The position numbers were made by a program, and so were the translations under genes. Below the pieces are notes generated by a model. That model was not told the origin of the DNA and ran no database searches. It saw only the letters and a list, made by a program, of their open reading frames with translations. A DNA stretch of 38,427 bases from contig JAADES010000057.1 in the NCBI GenBank assembly GCA_013153315.1, forward strand, positions 1-38,427. Reading direction: 5' to 3'. The DNA is from Aquificota bacterium (lineage in GTDB: Bacteria > Aquificota > Aquificia > Aquificales > QOAS01). Each line of letters opens with the position of its first letter. The first letter of the stretch is position 1. Shown here in pieces: positions 8,650-16,118 of this stretch.

Positions 8650-9537
8650 CTTTCTTAATCCTAAAGAAGTTTGTTTTAATTTTTCTAACTCCTTCAAAAG
8701 GCTTTTCATTTCCAACTTGGAAAGTTCTTCTTTTAATTTAACATAATCCGGTTTTTTTATCTTTAAATCTTTTTCCTCCACAGGGATTTCTGTGGCGGTT
8801 TTTAACTCTACCAGTGAAAGCCAATTTTTTAATTCTTTCGGATTGGTTTTAGAAAGATATTTTTTTACCTCTAAAGGAAGGTTTTTCCAATTTTCTATTG
8901 CCTTATCAAGGGTGTCTATTTTTTTTAGTATTTCCACAGCCCGTTTTTTGCCGACTCCTTCCACCCCGGGGATATTGTCCACTTTATCCCCTACAAGGGC
9001 CAAGTAAGAAGGTATCTGATAGGGTTTTACTCCGAATTTTTCCTCTACTTTTTGCTCGGTTATTTCTTCCTCCGTAAGGGGGTTTATTATGTGAACGCCT
9101 TTGTAGATTAAAAGTTGATACATATCCTTATCGGGAGTGTATATATATACTTTCCACCCCTTGGAGGAAAATTTTTTCGCCAAAGAGGCTATTACGTCGT
9201 CGGCTTCCAAGTCAGGAATTTCTAAGATAGGTATCCCCAAGAGGTTTAAAAGTTTTTTTATAACCGGGATTTGTTTTTTTAAATCATCCGAAATAGGTTT
9301 GCGGTTGGCTTTATACTCCTTATATTGAATTGCCCTGAAAGTTTTTCCCTTTGGCGGGTCAAAAACTACAGCAACATAGGAAGGTTTTTTCTCTTTCAAA
9401 AAGGAGAAAAACATTCGTAGGAAACCGTATATTGCACCCGTAGGAAAACCATCGGTAGTCTTTAGCGGTGGTAGGGCGTAATAAGCTCGGTAGATATATG
9501 AAGAACCGTCAAATAGGTAGAGATTTTTTTCGGTCAT
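8641..9537 (-). CDS. Stand-alone 5'-3' exonuclease (Pol I N-terminal domain type)
   Basis: A 298-residue FEN-like nuclease that removes RNA primers and 5' flaps during replication and repair. The acidic metal ligands are in the expected blocks: LFDGSSYIYRAYYAL, VVFDPPKGKTFR, LEADDVIASLAKK and TPDKDMYQLL. The DNA-binding helix-3-turn-helix LVGDKVDNIPGVEGVGKKRA follows. The protein ends where the polymerase I 3'-5' exonuclease and polymerase domains would begin, and no polymerase follows in any frame. A free 5' nuclease paired with a polymerase I lacking that domain is known in Aquifex, which supports the proposed lineage. Start: TAATCT ends 9 nt before the ATG. Confidence 0.92.
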   Translation of the reverse strand: MTEKNLYLFDGSSYIYRAYYALPPLKTTDGFPTGAIYGFLRMFFSFLKEKKPSYVAVVFDPPKGKTFRAIQYKEYKANRKPISDDLKKQIPVIKKLLNLLGIPILEIPDLEADDVIASLAKKFSSKGWKVYIYTPDKDMYQLLIYKGVHIINPLTEEEITEQKVEEKFGVKPYQIPSYLALVGDKVDNIPGVEGVGKKRAVEILKKIDTLDKAIENWKNLPLEVKKYLSKTNPKELKNWLSLVELKTATEIPVEEKDLKIKKPDYVKLKEELSKLEMKSLLKELEKLKQTSLGLRKLF

Positions 9538-9585
9538 GAAAGCTTAAGATTATTAAAGATGTTTGAGATTGAAGGATAGATGAGG

Positions 9586-9661
<76 letters not shown>

Positions 9662-9671
9662 TTAGGAGAGG

Positions 9672-9744
9672 TGAGCCGGCCGGGAGTCGAACCCGGGACC
9701 CACGGCTTAAAAGGCCGTTGCTCTACCGACTGAGCTACCGGCTC
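9672..9744 (-). tRNA. tRNA-Lys (UUU anticodon)
   Basis: A 73-nt cloverleaf with acceptor GAGCCGG/CCGGCTC, D arm TAGCTCAGTCGGTAGAGC, anticodon loop CTTTTAA (TTT) and T arm CCGGGTTCGACTCCCGG. The discriminator is A, followed by CC then T, so CCA is not fully encoded. It is first in a Lys-Glu pair. Confidence 0.96.
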
Positions 9745-9789
9745 TACCTCCTTTCAGGAGCCTTTCGCTGTCGCGCTTACAGTTTTAAA

Positions 9790-9818
9790 ACTATATAACA
9801 GAAAAATTTCTCTGTCAA
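9790..9818 (-). promoter_or_regulatory. Promoter of the tRNA-Lys/tRNA-Glu pair
   Basis: On the minus strand a perfect -35 TTGACA (9818-9813), a 17-bp spacer and -10 TATAGT (9795-9790) precede tRNA-Lys by about 45 nt. This is the closest match to consensus in the window. Confidence 0.8.
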
Positions 9819-9960
9819 CCCCTTTATTGTTTAAATCTTTTGATTTTTATCAGCTGGTTTTATCCTCCTGTTAGTGGCGAAAAGGAGCCTATAGACAAGT
9901 TTAATTTTTTGCAAAAAACTAATTTTTTACCATTAAAAAAGAAAAAAACCAAATGGATTA

Positions 9961-9989
9961 TTGTCAACGTTTCGGGCTTAGTTTATTAT
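9961..9989 (+). promoter_or_regulatory. Promoter of the cytochrome bd operon
   Basis: TTGTCA (9961-9966), 17 bp, then TATTAT (9984-9989). The start site would be near 9996, leaving a leader of about 32 nt with a GGGAGG Shine-Dalgarno. The stretch 9819-9960 between the tRNA promoter and this one is AT-rich and shows no gene. Confidence 0.65.
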
Positions 9990-10027
9990 TTTCTATTTAC
10001 CTCAAAAAATCTAAGGGAGGTTAAAAG

Positions 10028-11626
10028 ATGGCGGCTGAAATGGAATTGGTCGCGTCGCTGTCAAGGTTGCAGTTCGCGACCACCGCTTACTTCCACTTTC
10101 TGTTCGTGCCCCTAACTCTGGGAATCTCGCTGTTTATCGCAATTCTAATGACCACCTACCTGGTCACCGGTAAACAGATTTATCGCGAAATGGCCCGCTT
10201 CTGGACAAAGCTATTCGCGATTAACTTCGCTATGGGAGTTGCAACCGGAATAACCCACGAGTTCGAATTCGGAACAAACTGGGCTGTTTACTCCCGTTAT
10301 GTTGGTGACATCTTCGGTGCTCCCTTGGCTATCGAGGCATTATTCGCATTCTTCCTAGAGTCGTCCTTTATCGGAATGCTCGTATTCGGATGGAACCGCG
10401 TTAATGACCTTGTAATGACCTTGGTGGCATGGGCGGTGGCTTTCGGAACCAACCTATCGGCATTATGGATTCTCATCGCAAACGGATGGATGCAACACCC
10501 CGCCGGAGCTATTCTAAAGGCAGGAACTTGGGTAGGTGGTGTAAGGGCCGAGCTCTATAGCTTTTCCGAAGTGGTATTCTCTCCCGTGGCCGACGTAAAA
10601 TTCATGCACACCATCACCGCCGGTATGATTGTTGCCGCAATGTTTGTTTTGGGTATCAGTGCCTACCACCTACTAAGAAAACAGCATGTTGAATTCTTCA
10701 AACGCTCCGCATTGGCCGCGGCTATTTTCGGAATGATTGCCTCTGTATCCGAAGTGCTAATCGGTGATATTCACGCCCACGAAGTTGCAAAAACCCAACC
10801 TTCCAAATTTGCCGCTATGGAAGCCGTCGTTGAAAGCGAACATTCCGCACCCATCCTATTGGCCGCCTGGGTAACCCAAAACGAAAACGGTCAGTATGAG
10901 TATGCCTTCAGACTACCCTTGCCTATCCCCGGAATTCTAAGCTTCTTGGCCTACCACGATTTCAAAGCCCAAGTTCCCGGTATGAACGATGTTCAAAAAG
11001 CTATGGAAGCTAACTTCCAAAAGGCTATGCAGGAATATCCTCAATTGGCCGAAATTATCAAAAACAACGTTATGCTAAACGGTCAATGGCCCAGCTTCAT
11101 ACCTCCTGTAAACATCGTTTATTGGGCATTCCACATAATGGTTTACCTTGGATTCTTGTTCGTGTTCATGTTCACAGCGGCCTTCTACTATGCTAAGAAA
11201 GGAATTCTTGACCAACAAAGCTGGCTGTTGAAAGCGGCACTCTACGCTATACCTCTACCTTACATTGCTAGCTTGCTGGGTTGGGCTACCGCCGAAGTTG
11301 GCCGTCAGCCTTGGGTTGTATATCCTCTAACCGAAGTTAAACACGATGCTAACGGCAATATACTCTGGAACGACCTATTCGTTCAAATTCCCGCAATGAT
11401 TAAAGAAGGAGACAAAATTGTTCAGACCAATGTTCCCGGTGCCTTCATGGGTCTAACAACCTACAAAGCGGTAACTCCTACCCTAACTGTATTGGAAGTG
11501 CTAATTACCTTCTTGGGATTCCTGGTAATCTTCACCATATTGGCAGTTATCGACTGGTGGCTCATTGCTAAATACGCCAAAAAAGGCCCCGAAATGGGAG
11601 CCCCCAAAGCTCAAGAAGCTTATTAA
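10028..11626 (+). CDS. cydA: Cytochrome bd quinol oxidase subunit I
   Basis: This 532-residue inner-membrane subunit carries the quinol site and haems of a bd-type terminal oxidase, which reduces O2 to water without pumping protons. Key residues are visible: the haem-ligand His of LQFATTAYFHF (H23), the paired glutamates of AIEALFAFFLES (E103 and E111), the b558 His in VKFMHTITAG, the b558 Met in FHIMVYLGF, and the Q-loop signature GWATAEVGRQPW. Length and motifs match the short Q-loop form. A GGGAGG site and a TTGTCA/TATTAT promoter precede it. It heads cydA-cydB-cydX. Its presence indicates growth or tolerance under low oxygen. Confidence 0.97.
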   Translation: MAAEMELVASLSRLQFATTAYFHFLFVPLTLGISLFIAILMTTYLVTGKQIYREMARFWTKLFAINFAMGVATGITHEFEFGTNWAVYSRYVGDIFGAPLAIEALFAFFLESSFIGMLVFGWNRVNDLVMTLVAWAVAFGTNLSALWILIANGWMQHPAGAILKAGTWVGGVRAELYSFSEVVFSPVADVKFMHTITAGMIVAAMFVLGISAYHLLRKQHVEFFKRSALAAAIFGMIASVSEVLIGDIHAHEVAKTQPSKFAAMEAVVESEHSAPILLAAWVTQNENGQYEYAFRLPLPIPGILSFLAYHDFKAQVPGMNDVQKAMEANFQKAMQEYPQLAEIIKNNVMLNGQWPSFIPPVNIVYWAFHIMVYLGFLFVFMFTAAFYYAKKGILDQQSWLLKAALYAIPLPYIASLLGWATAEVGRQPWVVYPLTEVKHDANGNILWNDLFVQIPAMIKEGDKIVQTNVPGAFMGLTTYKAVTPTLTVLEVLITFLGFLVIFTILAVIDWWLIAKYAKKGPEMGAPKAQEAY

Positions 11627-11651
11627 TCCACAAACATAGGAGGGAGGTAAA

Positions 11652-12941
11652 ATGGAGGCTCTAGGCTATTCTCCTCTTTGGTGGGACTTTCTTGTCCCCC
11701 TTTGGTTTGTTATCGTTGCCCTCGTTTGGGTTATGTACATCCTCACCGACGGATTTGACCTCGGTGTGGGCGTATTGGTTCCTTTCTTCGGAGATGACGA
11801 TGTTAGCCGCCGTATAGCCCTGAACTCTGTAGGCCCCATTTGGGACGGTAACGAAGTTTGGTTTATTACCGCCGGTGGTGCCGCTTATGCTGCATTTCCC
11901 GAAATTTACGCAGCAATATTCGGTGGTCTCTATCTAGCCCTAATGGTGGTGCTATTTGCCCTAATATTCCGTGCTGTTGGTTTTGAATTCCGTTCCAAAA
12001 GACCTTCCCAAAAGTGGAGAAACTTCTGGGACTGGGCTATTTCCATCAGCTCTGGTGTTGTTGCGCTAGTTTTGGGTGTGGCACTTGGTAATATCCTGGT
12101 AGGATTGCCTTTTATTAAAACTGCACTGTTTGACCCCAATTCCTTGGAAGGTTTCGTTTACGGTGTTTACGAAAATGGCCAGTTCCACCCCTACCCCGCC
12201 ATAATAGGTTTCTTGCAACTGTTGAACCCGTTTTTCCCCAACATATTGGCCGGTATATTCAAACTGTTGGTAGGTATTACAGCCCTATTGTTCGTAATAA
12301 TGCACGGTGCCACTTGGTTGATGGTTAAGACCATCGGCGAGCACTTTGAAAGAGCTAAAAACATTGTTCTCAAACTCTGGCCTATAACAGCCGGCCTGTG
12401 GGTAATCACCACTATTTGGGGCTTCTTGAGCATAGGCTTTACCCACACATTCCACACTAACGACCCCAAAATTATTGAGCAAACTATAAACATCGACTTC
12501 TACCACTGGGGAGCCGTATTGGACAAAGTATTTACCTACCACGATAACTTCTTATTCCAAGCTCCCGCGTTGGTATCTATAATCGGTTGGTTGCTTATAG
12601 GTCTGGGTATCCTCGGTGTTCTCGGAGTGTTCTACTTTGCTAAAAACGGCAGCGCTTGGGGAACTTTCCTAAGCTCCAGCTTGGCTATCATCGGTATTCT
12701 CTTTGCCGTAGCAACAGCCCTATTCCCGTTCACGGTGCCTTCCATCTACGGATTGGAACACTCTATGACCGTATGGAACACCGCAGCTTCCGAAAACACC
12801 CTATTGGTTATGACCTTGGCGGCCGTTGTGGCAGTTCCCATAGTATTGGCTTACACTGCCTACATCTACAAAGTATTCCTATTCAAACTATCCCCCGAAC
12901 AGCTTAAAGAGGCCGCCGAAAAAGGTCAATTCAACTATTAA
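11652..12941 (+). CDS. cydB: Cytochrome bd quinol oxidase subunit II
   Basis: The second large membrane subunit of the bd oxidase, 429 residues, somewhat longer than the Escherichia coli protein (379). It has the conserved early loop LTDGFDLGVGVLVPF, the EVWFITAGGAAYAAFPEIYA block and about eight to nine hydrophobic helices. It starts 25 nt after cydA with a strong AGGAGGGAGG ribosome-binding site, so translation should be high and coupled. The extra length lies mainly in the loop around YENGQFHPYPA and a loop near THTFHTNDPK. Confidence 0.96.
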   Translation: MEALGYSPLWWDFLVPLWFVIVALVWVMYILTDGFDLGVGVLVPFFGDDDVSRRIALNSVGPIWDGNEVWFITAGGAAYAAFPEIYAAIFGGLYLALMVVLFALIFRAVGFEFRSKRPSQKWRNFWDWAISISSGVVALVLGVALGNILVGLPFIKTALFDPNSLEGFVYGVYENGQFHPYPAIIGFLQLLNPFFPNILAGIFKLLVGITALLFVIMHGATWLMVKTIGEHFERAKNIVLKLWPITAGLWVITTIWGFLSIGFTHTFHTNDPKIIEQTINIDFYHWGAVLDKVFTYHDNFLFQAPALVSIIGWLLIGLGILGVLGVFYFAKNGSAWGTFLSSSLAIIGILFAVATALFPFTVPSIYGLEHSMTVWNTAASENTLLVMTLAAVVAVPIVLAYTAYIYKVFLFKLSPEQLKEAAEKGQFNY

Positions 12942-12953
12942 GGAGGTAGGGCT

Positions 12954-13037
12954 ATGTGGCTTCTTATCGCTTTTATTTACTTTTTTGGAGTTGCCTTTCT
13001 AACCGTGGGCCTCATCAAGGCCCTCGACCAAGATTAA
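12954..13037 (+). CDS. cydX: CydX-like small subunit of cytochrome bd
   Basis: A 27-residue single-helix protein beginning MWLLIAFIYFFGVAFLTVG and ending KALDQD. It starts 12 nt after cydB behind an AGGAGG site, the same place and size class as CydX/CbdX proteins, which stabilise the haems of bd oxidases. The N-terminal MW and the ALD-type acidic end after the helix fit that family. Function is inferred from position and pattern rather than close sequence match. No T-run terminator is obvious directly after it. Confidence 0.8.
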   Translation: MWLLIAFIYFFGVAFLTVGLIKALDQD

Positions 13038-13102
13038 TTCCTTCTTTCCATCTAACTTTTCTCATTTCACTAAATTTTTAGTCGCTATAAATATCCCCTT
13101 TG

Positions 13103-13387
13103 ATGAAACTTCACCGTGGAGATATTTGTAAAACAGGCTATAAAACTTGGACTTTGTTCGCCCTTTTAGGAATTATTGGATTTTTAGGAACTTTAATTGG
13201 AAGAATGTGGCTTCACGGTTTTCCACCGCCCGAACACAGTCCGCAATGGGTGGCTTTATATTTTGCTACTATAGTTTTTACGATTTTATTTATGAAAGGT
13301 GTAGTGGGACACTTTGTCTATATATACATCCACAAGGAGGAATGTTTAAATAACGACCAACAAAAGTTAGAAGAAAATAATTCCTAA
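13103..13387 (+). CDS. Small two-helix membrane protein downstream of cydABX
   Basis: A 94-residue protein with two membrane segments, at about residues 14-35 (WTLFALLGIIGFLGTLIGRMW) and 47-71, separated by a short Pro-rich loop HGFPPPEHSP and ending in a charged, soluble tail. I do not recognise the family. ATG 13103 follows a TTG (13100), and either could be the start. A TATAAA (13086-13091) ends 8 nt before the TTG, so the gene seems to have its own leaderless promoter rather than depending on the cyd message 65 nt upstream. Position suggests a link with the oxidase, which is inference only. Confidence 0.6.
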   Translation: MKLHRGDICKTGYKTWTLFALLGIIGFLGTLIGRMWLHGFPPPEHSPQWVALYFATIVFTILFMKGVVGHFVYIYIHKEECLNNDQQKLEENNS

Positions 13388-13422
13388 GATAGGTTCGAAA
13401 TAAAAATTTTTTCGGGTTAACC

Positions 13423-13545
13423 TTAGCTTTCGTCCTTGCTAACAGTCCAATATAGTAGGGCCATTATACCGGGCAGAACGATGGCCAAGAAAGCTATCAA
13501 CAAACTCATTACGAAGTTGGTGGTTGCTACTACTTCGTTTCCCAT
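13423..13545 (-). CDS. 40-residue single-helix membrane protein with a near-consensus promoter
   Basis: ATG at 13545 to TAA at 13423 encodes 40 residues: a polar N-terminus MGNEVVATTNF, one membrane helix (MSLLIAFLAIVLPGIMALLYW) and a charged end TVSKDES. A textbook promoter (TTGAAA, 17 bp, TATAAT) points straight at it, with the -10 ending 11 nt before the ATG. This leaves a leader of about 5 nt and no room for a Shine-Dalgarno. It resembles CydX/CydY- or CcoQ-size oxidase subunits in architecture but has no recognisable motif. It converges on the cyd region and diverges from purE. Confidence 0.62.
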   Translation of the reverse strand: MGNEVVATTNFVMSLLIAFLAIVLPGIMALLYWTVSKDES

Positions 13546-13556
13546 AGTAGGGATTT

Positions 13557-13585
13557 ATTATAAAAATTGACAAAAGAAGTTTCAA
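13557..13585 (-). promoter_or_regulatory. Promoter of the 40-residue membrane protein
   Basis: On the minus strand -35 TTGAAA (13585-13580), a 17-bp spacer and -10 TATAAT (13562-13557), followed after 11 nt by the ATG at 13545. Confidence 0.75.
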
Positions 13586-13608
13586 TAATTTAGAAAAAAT
13601 AAACCTTC

Positions 13609-14097
13609 ATGGGTCTCGGAAAGGTTAGTATCCTATTAGGGAGCAAGAGCGATTTACCTTACATTGAAGGGTGCGTAAAGGTTTTGAAAGAGTTCGGTAT
13701 TGACTACGAAGTAAAAATAATTTCCGCCCACAGGACGCCCGAGCTTTTGGAAGAGTTCCTAAAAAGGGAAGATTTTGATTTATACATAGCCGCAGCAGGG
13801 TATGCCGCCCATCTTCCCGGTGTGGTAGCCTCCAAAACTTTAAAGCCTGTTATAGGTATTCCTTTGGATACTTCTCCCTTAATGGGCGGTTTGGATGCTT
13901 TGCTATCCATAGTTCAAATGCCCCCCGGAATACCTGTCGCCACCGTAACGGTCGGTAAGGCGGGAGGAACTAACGCGGCTGTTTTAGCAGCTCAGATATT
14001 GTCTCTTAAATATCCTGAACTGGTTTCTAAACTACAGGAATACCGTCAAAAGATGAAGGAAAAAATAATTAAAGCCAATGAGGAATTGAATTTTTAA
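13609..14097 (+). CDS. purE: N5-carboxyaminoimidazole ribonucleotide mutase (class I PurE)
   Basis: A 162-residue enzyme of purine synthesis that moves the carboxylate from N5-CAIR to give CAIR. It has the phosphate-binding GSKSDLPYIE, the signature SAHRTPE containing the catalytic His, and the loop AAAGYAAHLPGVVASKT. It is the bacterial class I type and would normally work with PurK, which is not in the window. There is no Shine-Dalgarno, and the A/T-rich element AAAAAT ends 8 nt before the ATG. The gene stands alone, divergent from the 40-residue membrane protein. Confidence 0.95.
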   Translation: MGLGKVSILLGSKSDLPYIEGCVKVLKEFGIDYEVKIISAHRTPELLEEFLKREDFDLYIAAAGYAAHLPGVVASKTLKPVIGIPLDTSPLMGGLDALLSIVQMPPGIPVATVTVGKAGGTNAAVLAAQILSLKYPELVSKLQEYRQKMKEKIIKANEELNF

Positions 14098-14131
14098 CTT
14101 TCCCGCTTAGGGTTTAAACAATTAAAAACTT

Positions 14132-15004
14132 TTAGGAGGTTGCTTTTATTCCTACAACCGCAATATTTGCCTTTTGTGCCTCTTCTAAAAATTTCTTTTT
14201 CCGCGAAATATATACTTTTCCGGCCTCCAAAAATAGGGCTTTAACCCCAAACTTTTTTAGGAGTTTTAAAGTTTCCAAACCAACGGTAGGGACATCTATT
14301 CTGAAATCCTGCCGTGTGCGGGCAACTTTTATAACCGAAAACCCTTTGCCGACCAATTTATAACCCCTTTCTATGGTTTTGTTTGTGCCTTCTAACCCTT
14401 CTACGGCTACCACTGTAGAATTTTTGACCACCAAAGTTTGACCTATATCCATATCAGCTATCCTTTTTGCGTAGGAAAAGAAATTTTGTCCTTCCTCCAG
14501 AAGGTCTTTATCTATTTTTACTTGTGGAGTTAGAAAACCCTCTTCCGCTAAAAGAGGTTTGCTAATGGTTCTAATTTCCTCGGAAGGAAGGAATTTGAAA
14601 CCTTTACTTTCCATATATTGGATAAAGCTTTTTATTAACTCCTCGGGTTGTCCATTTTTAGCGTTCCTTCTTAAGGTTTCCAAGATGTGAAAATTTTTCT
14701 CCAGATTGTGTTTTCCTAAAAAACTAAACAAACGCCTCTTTAGGTAGAAGAAAAAAGAAGAGTAAACCAAGAAAGGTAAACGGGGATTAAATTTACCCAG
14801 CATGACAATCTGAGGGTTTTTAAGCTTCCGTAGAAGGTTTTCGAATTCTATAAAACCTAAAAAAGGTATTTGAAAATCTGTCCTAAAGTTGGTAATACCC
14901 TTGACCCCGACGGTGGACACTTTATAACCATTTTCCACAGCAAGGTTTTTAAACTCCAAAGGTAAAGACCCCTGCCCGCATAAGATAACAATTTCCTTCC
15001 CCAT
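14132..15004 (-). CDS. lpxI: UDP-2,3-diacylglucosamine pyrophosphatase LpxI
   Basis: A 290-residue DUF1009-family enzyme that hydrolyses UDP-2,3-diacylglucosamine to lipid X in lipid A synthesis, replacing LpxH in many bacteria. Characteristic stretches are LCGQGSLPLEF at the start, VMLGKFNPR, SYAKRIADMDIGQTLVV, AVEGLEGTN, and the C-terminal RIDVPTVGLET. Its presence implies a lipopolysaccharide outer membrane. It diverges from the TPR gene over 28 bp. TAATAG lies 12 nt before the ATG, with a weak AGGA between, so a very short leader is likely. Confidence 0.9.
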   Translation of the reverse strand: MGKEIVILCGQGSLPLEFKNLAVENGYKVSTVGVKGITNFRTDFQIPFLGFIEFENLLRKLKNPQIVMLGKFNPRLPFLVYSSFFFYLKRRLFSFLGKHNLEKNFHILETLRRNAKNGQPEELIKSFIQYMESKGFKFLPSEEIRTISKPLLAEEGFLTPQVKIDKDLLEEGQNFFSYAKRIADMDIGQTLVVKNSTVVAVEGLEGTNKTIERGYKLVGKGFSVIKVARTRQDFRIDVPTVGLETLKLLKKFGVKALFLEAGKVYISRKKKFLEEAQKANIAVVGIKATS

Positions 15005-15032
15005 CTTCGTTTCCTACTATTAAATAGAGGAA

Positions 15033-16118
15033 ATGGAAAATAAACCTTTGCCCGACGGTGAACTTTACGAAAGAGCAACCGACCTATATTTAACCGGCGA
15101 CCTATTCGGAGCTTTGGCCCTATTGGAGGAATTTTTATCGAGAAACCCAAAACATCCCTACGCTCTCCTAAATTTGGGAAAAATCCATTTCGAATTGGGA
15201 AACTTAGATTTAGCCAGAGCCTATTTGGAAGAGGCTTTAAAGCTGAAACCGAATTTAATAGAAGCCCTTAGGTTATTGGGAGATATATACACCGACAAAG
15301 GTTTAATAGATAAAGCAATAGAGACCTATCAAAGGTTGGTAGAACTTCACCCCTCGGCCGATGTCTACAACAATTTAGGTTATCTTTACCAAATAAAGGG
15401 AGAATATGAAAAATCCATACCTTACTTCGATGAGGCTATAAAACTTAACCCCAACTTGGCGGAAGCCTACTATAACAAAGCCCTTTCCCTCCGAAGGTTG
15501 GGAAAATACGAAGAAGCCCTAAAATGGTATACAAAAGCTATAGAGAAAAACCCTAAGGATGCAGATTTTTACTACAACCGCGGAATTGTAAAAAAATTGT
15601 TGGGAGACCTCCAAGGGGCTCTGGAAGATTTCCAAAAGGCGGTAGAGTTAGACCCTTCCTTTTATAGAGCTTACAACAACATAGGAAATATTTATTACGC
15701 TTTGGGAAACCCTAAAAAAGCTATCCAATATTATCAAAAGGCTTTAAAGATAAATCCCCACTACCTGGATGCAATCTTAAACACCGCTGTGGTTTTAAGG
15801 GAAACGGGAAATTGCGAAGAAGCCATTAGGTGGTATGACCGAGCATTGGAGCTTAACCCTAACAACCCCGAAGCCCTTATAGACAAGGGTATATGTCTGA
15901 AAGAGTTAGGGAAATACGAAGAGGCGGAAAAACACTATAGGAAAGCAATGGAAGTAGCACCGGCATTTAAACCTTTAGCCCTTTACAACTTAGCTTGTCT
16001 TTACAACCTCAAAGGGGAAAAGGAAAAAGCTAAAAAATTGTTGGAGGAAAGTTTTAAATTAGACCCCTCCCTTAGGGAATATGCAAAAAATGACCCCGAA
16101 GTGGAAGGTCTTATTTAA
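15033..16118 (+). CDS. Tetratricopeptide repeat protein
   Basis: A 361-residue protein made almost entirely of about ten TPR units from residue 7 to 350. Examples are LLNLGKIHFELGNLDLARAY, YNNLGYLYQIKGEYEKSIPY and AYNNIGNIYYALGNPKKAIQ. There is no signal peptide or membrane segment and no enzymatic domain, so it is probably a cytoplasmic scaffold for protein-protein contacts; the partner is unknown. TATTAA ends 9 nt before the ATG, and a GAGG also lies close. Its last 4 nt overlap the end of hisD on the other strand. Confidence 0.88.
   Translation: MENKPLPDGELYERATDLYLTGDLFGALALLEEFLSRNPKHPYALLNLGKIHFELGNLDLARAYLEEALKLKPNLIEALRLLGDIYTDKGLIDKAIETYQRLVELHPSADVYNNLGYLYQIKGEYEKSIPYFDEAIKLNPNLAEAYYNKALSLRRLGKYEEALKWYTKAIEKNPKDADFYYNRGIVKKLLGDLQGALEDFQKAVELDPSFYRAYNNIGNIYYALGNPKKAIQYYQKALKINPHYLDAILNTAVVLRETGNCEEAIRWYDRALELNPNNPEALIDKGICLKELGKYEEAEKHYRKAMEVAPAFKPLALYNLACLYNLKGEKEKAKKLLEESFKLDPSLREYAKNDPEVEGLI

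Noticed and set aside
9840-10115. Plus-strand frame of 91 codons before and into cydA
   Set aside because: It runs through the cyd promoter and Shine-Dalgarno and into cydA in another frame; no start signal.
12191-12542. Two minus-strand open frames opposite cydB
   Set aside because: Both are antisense to conserved membrane helices of cydB and have no start signals.
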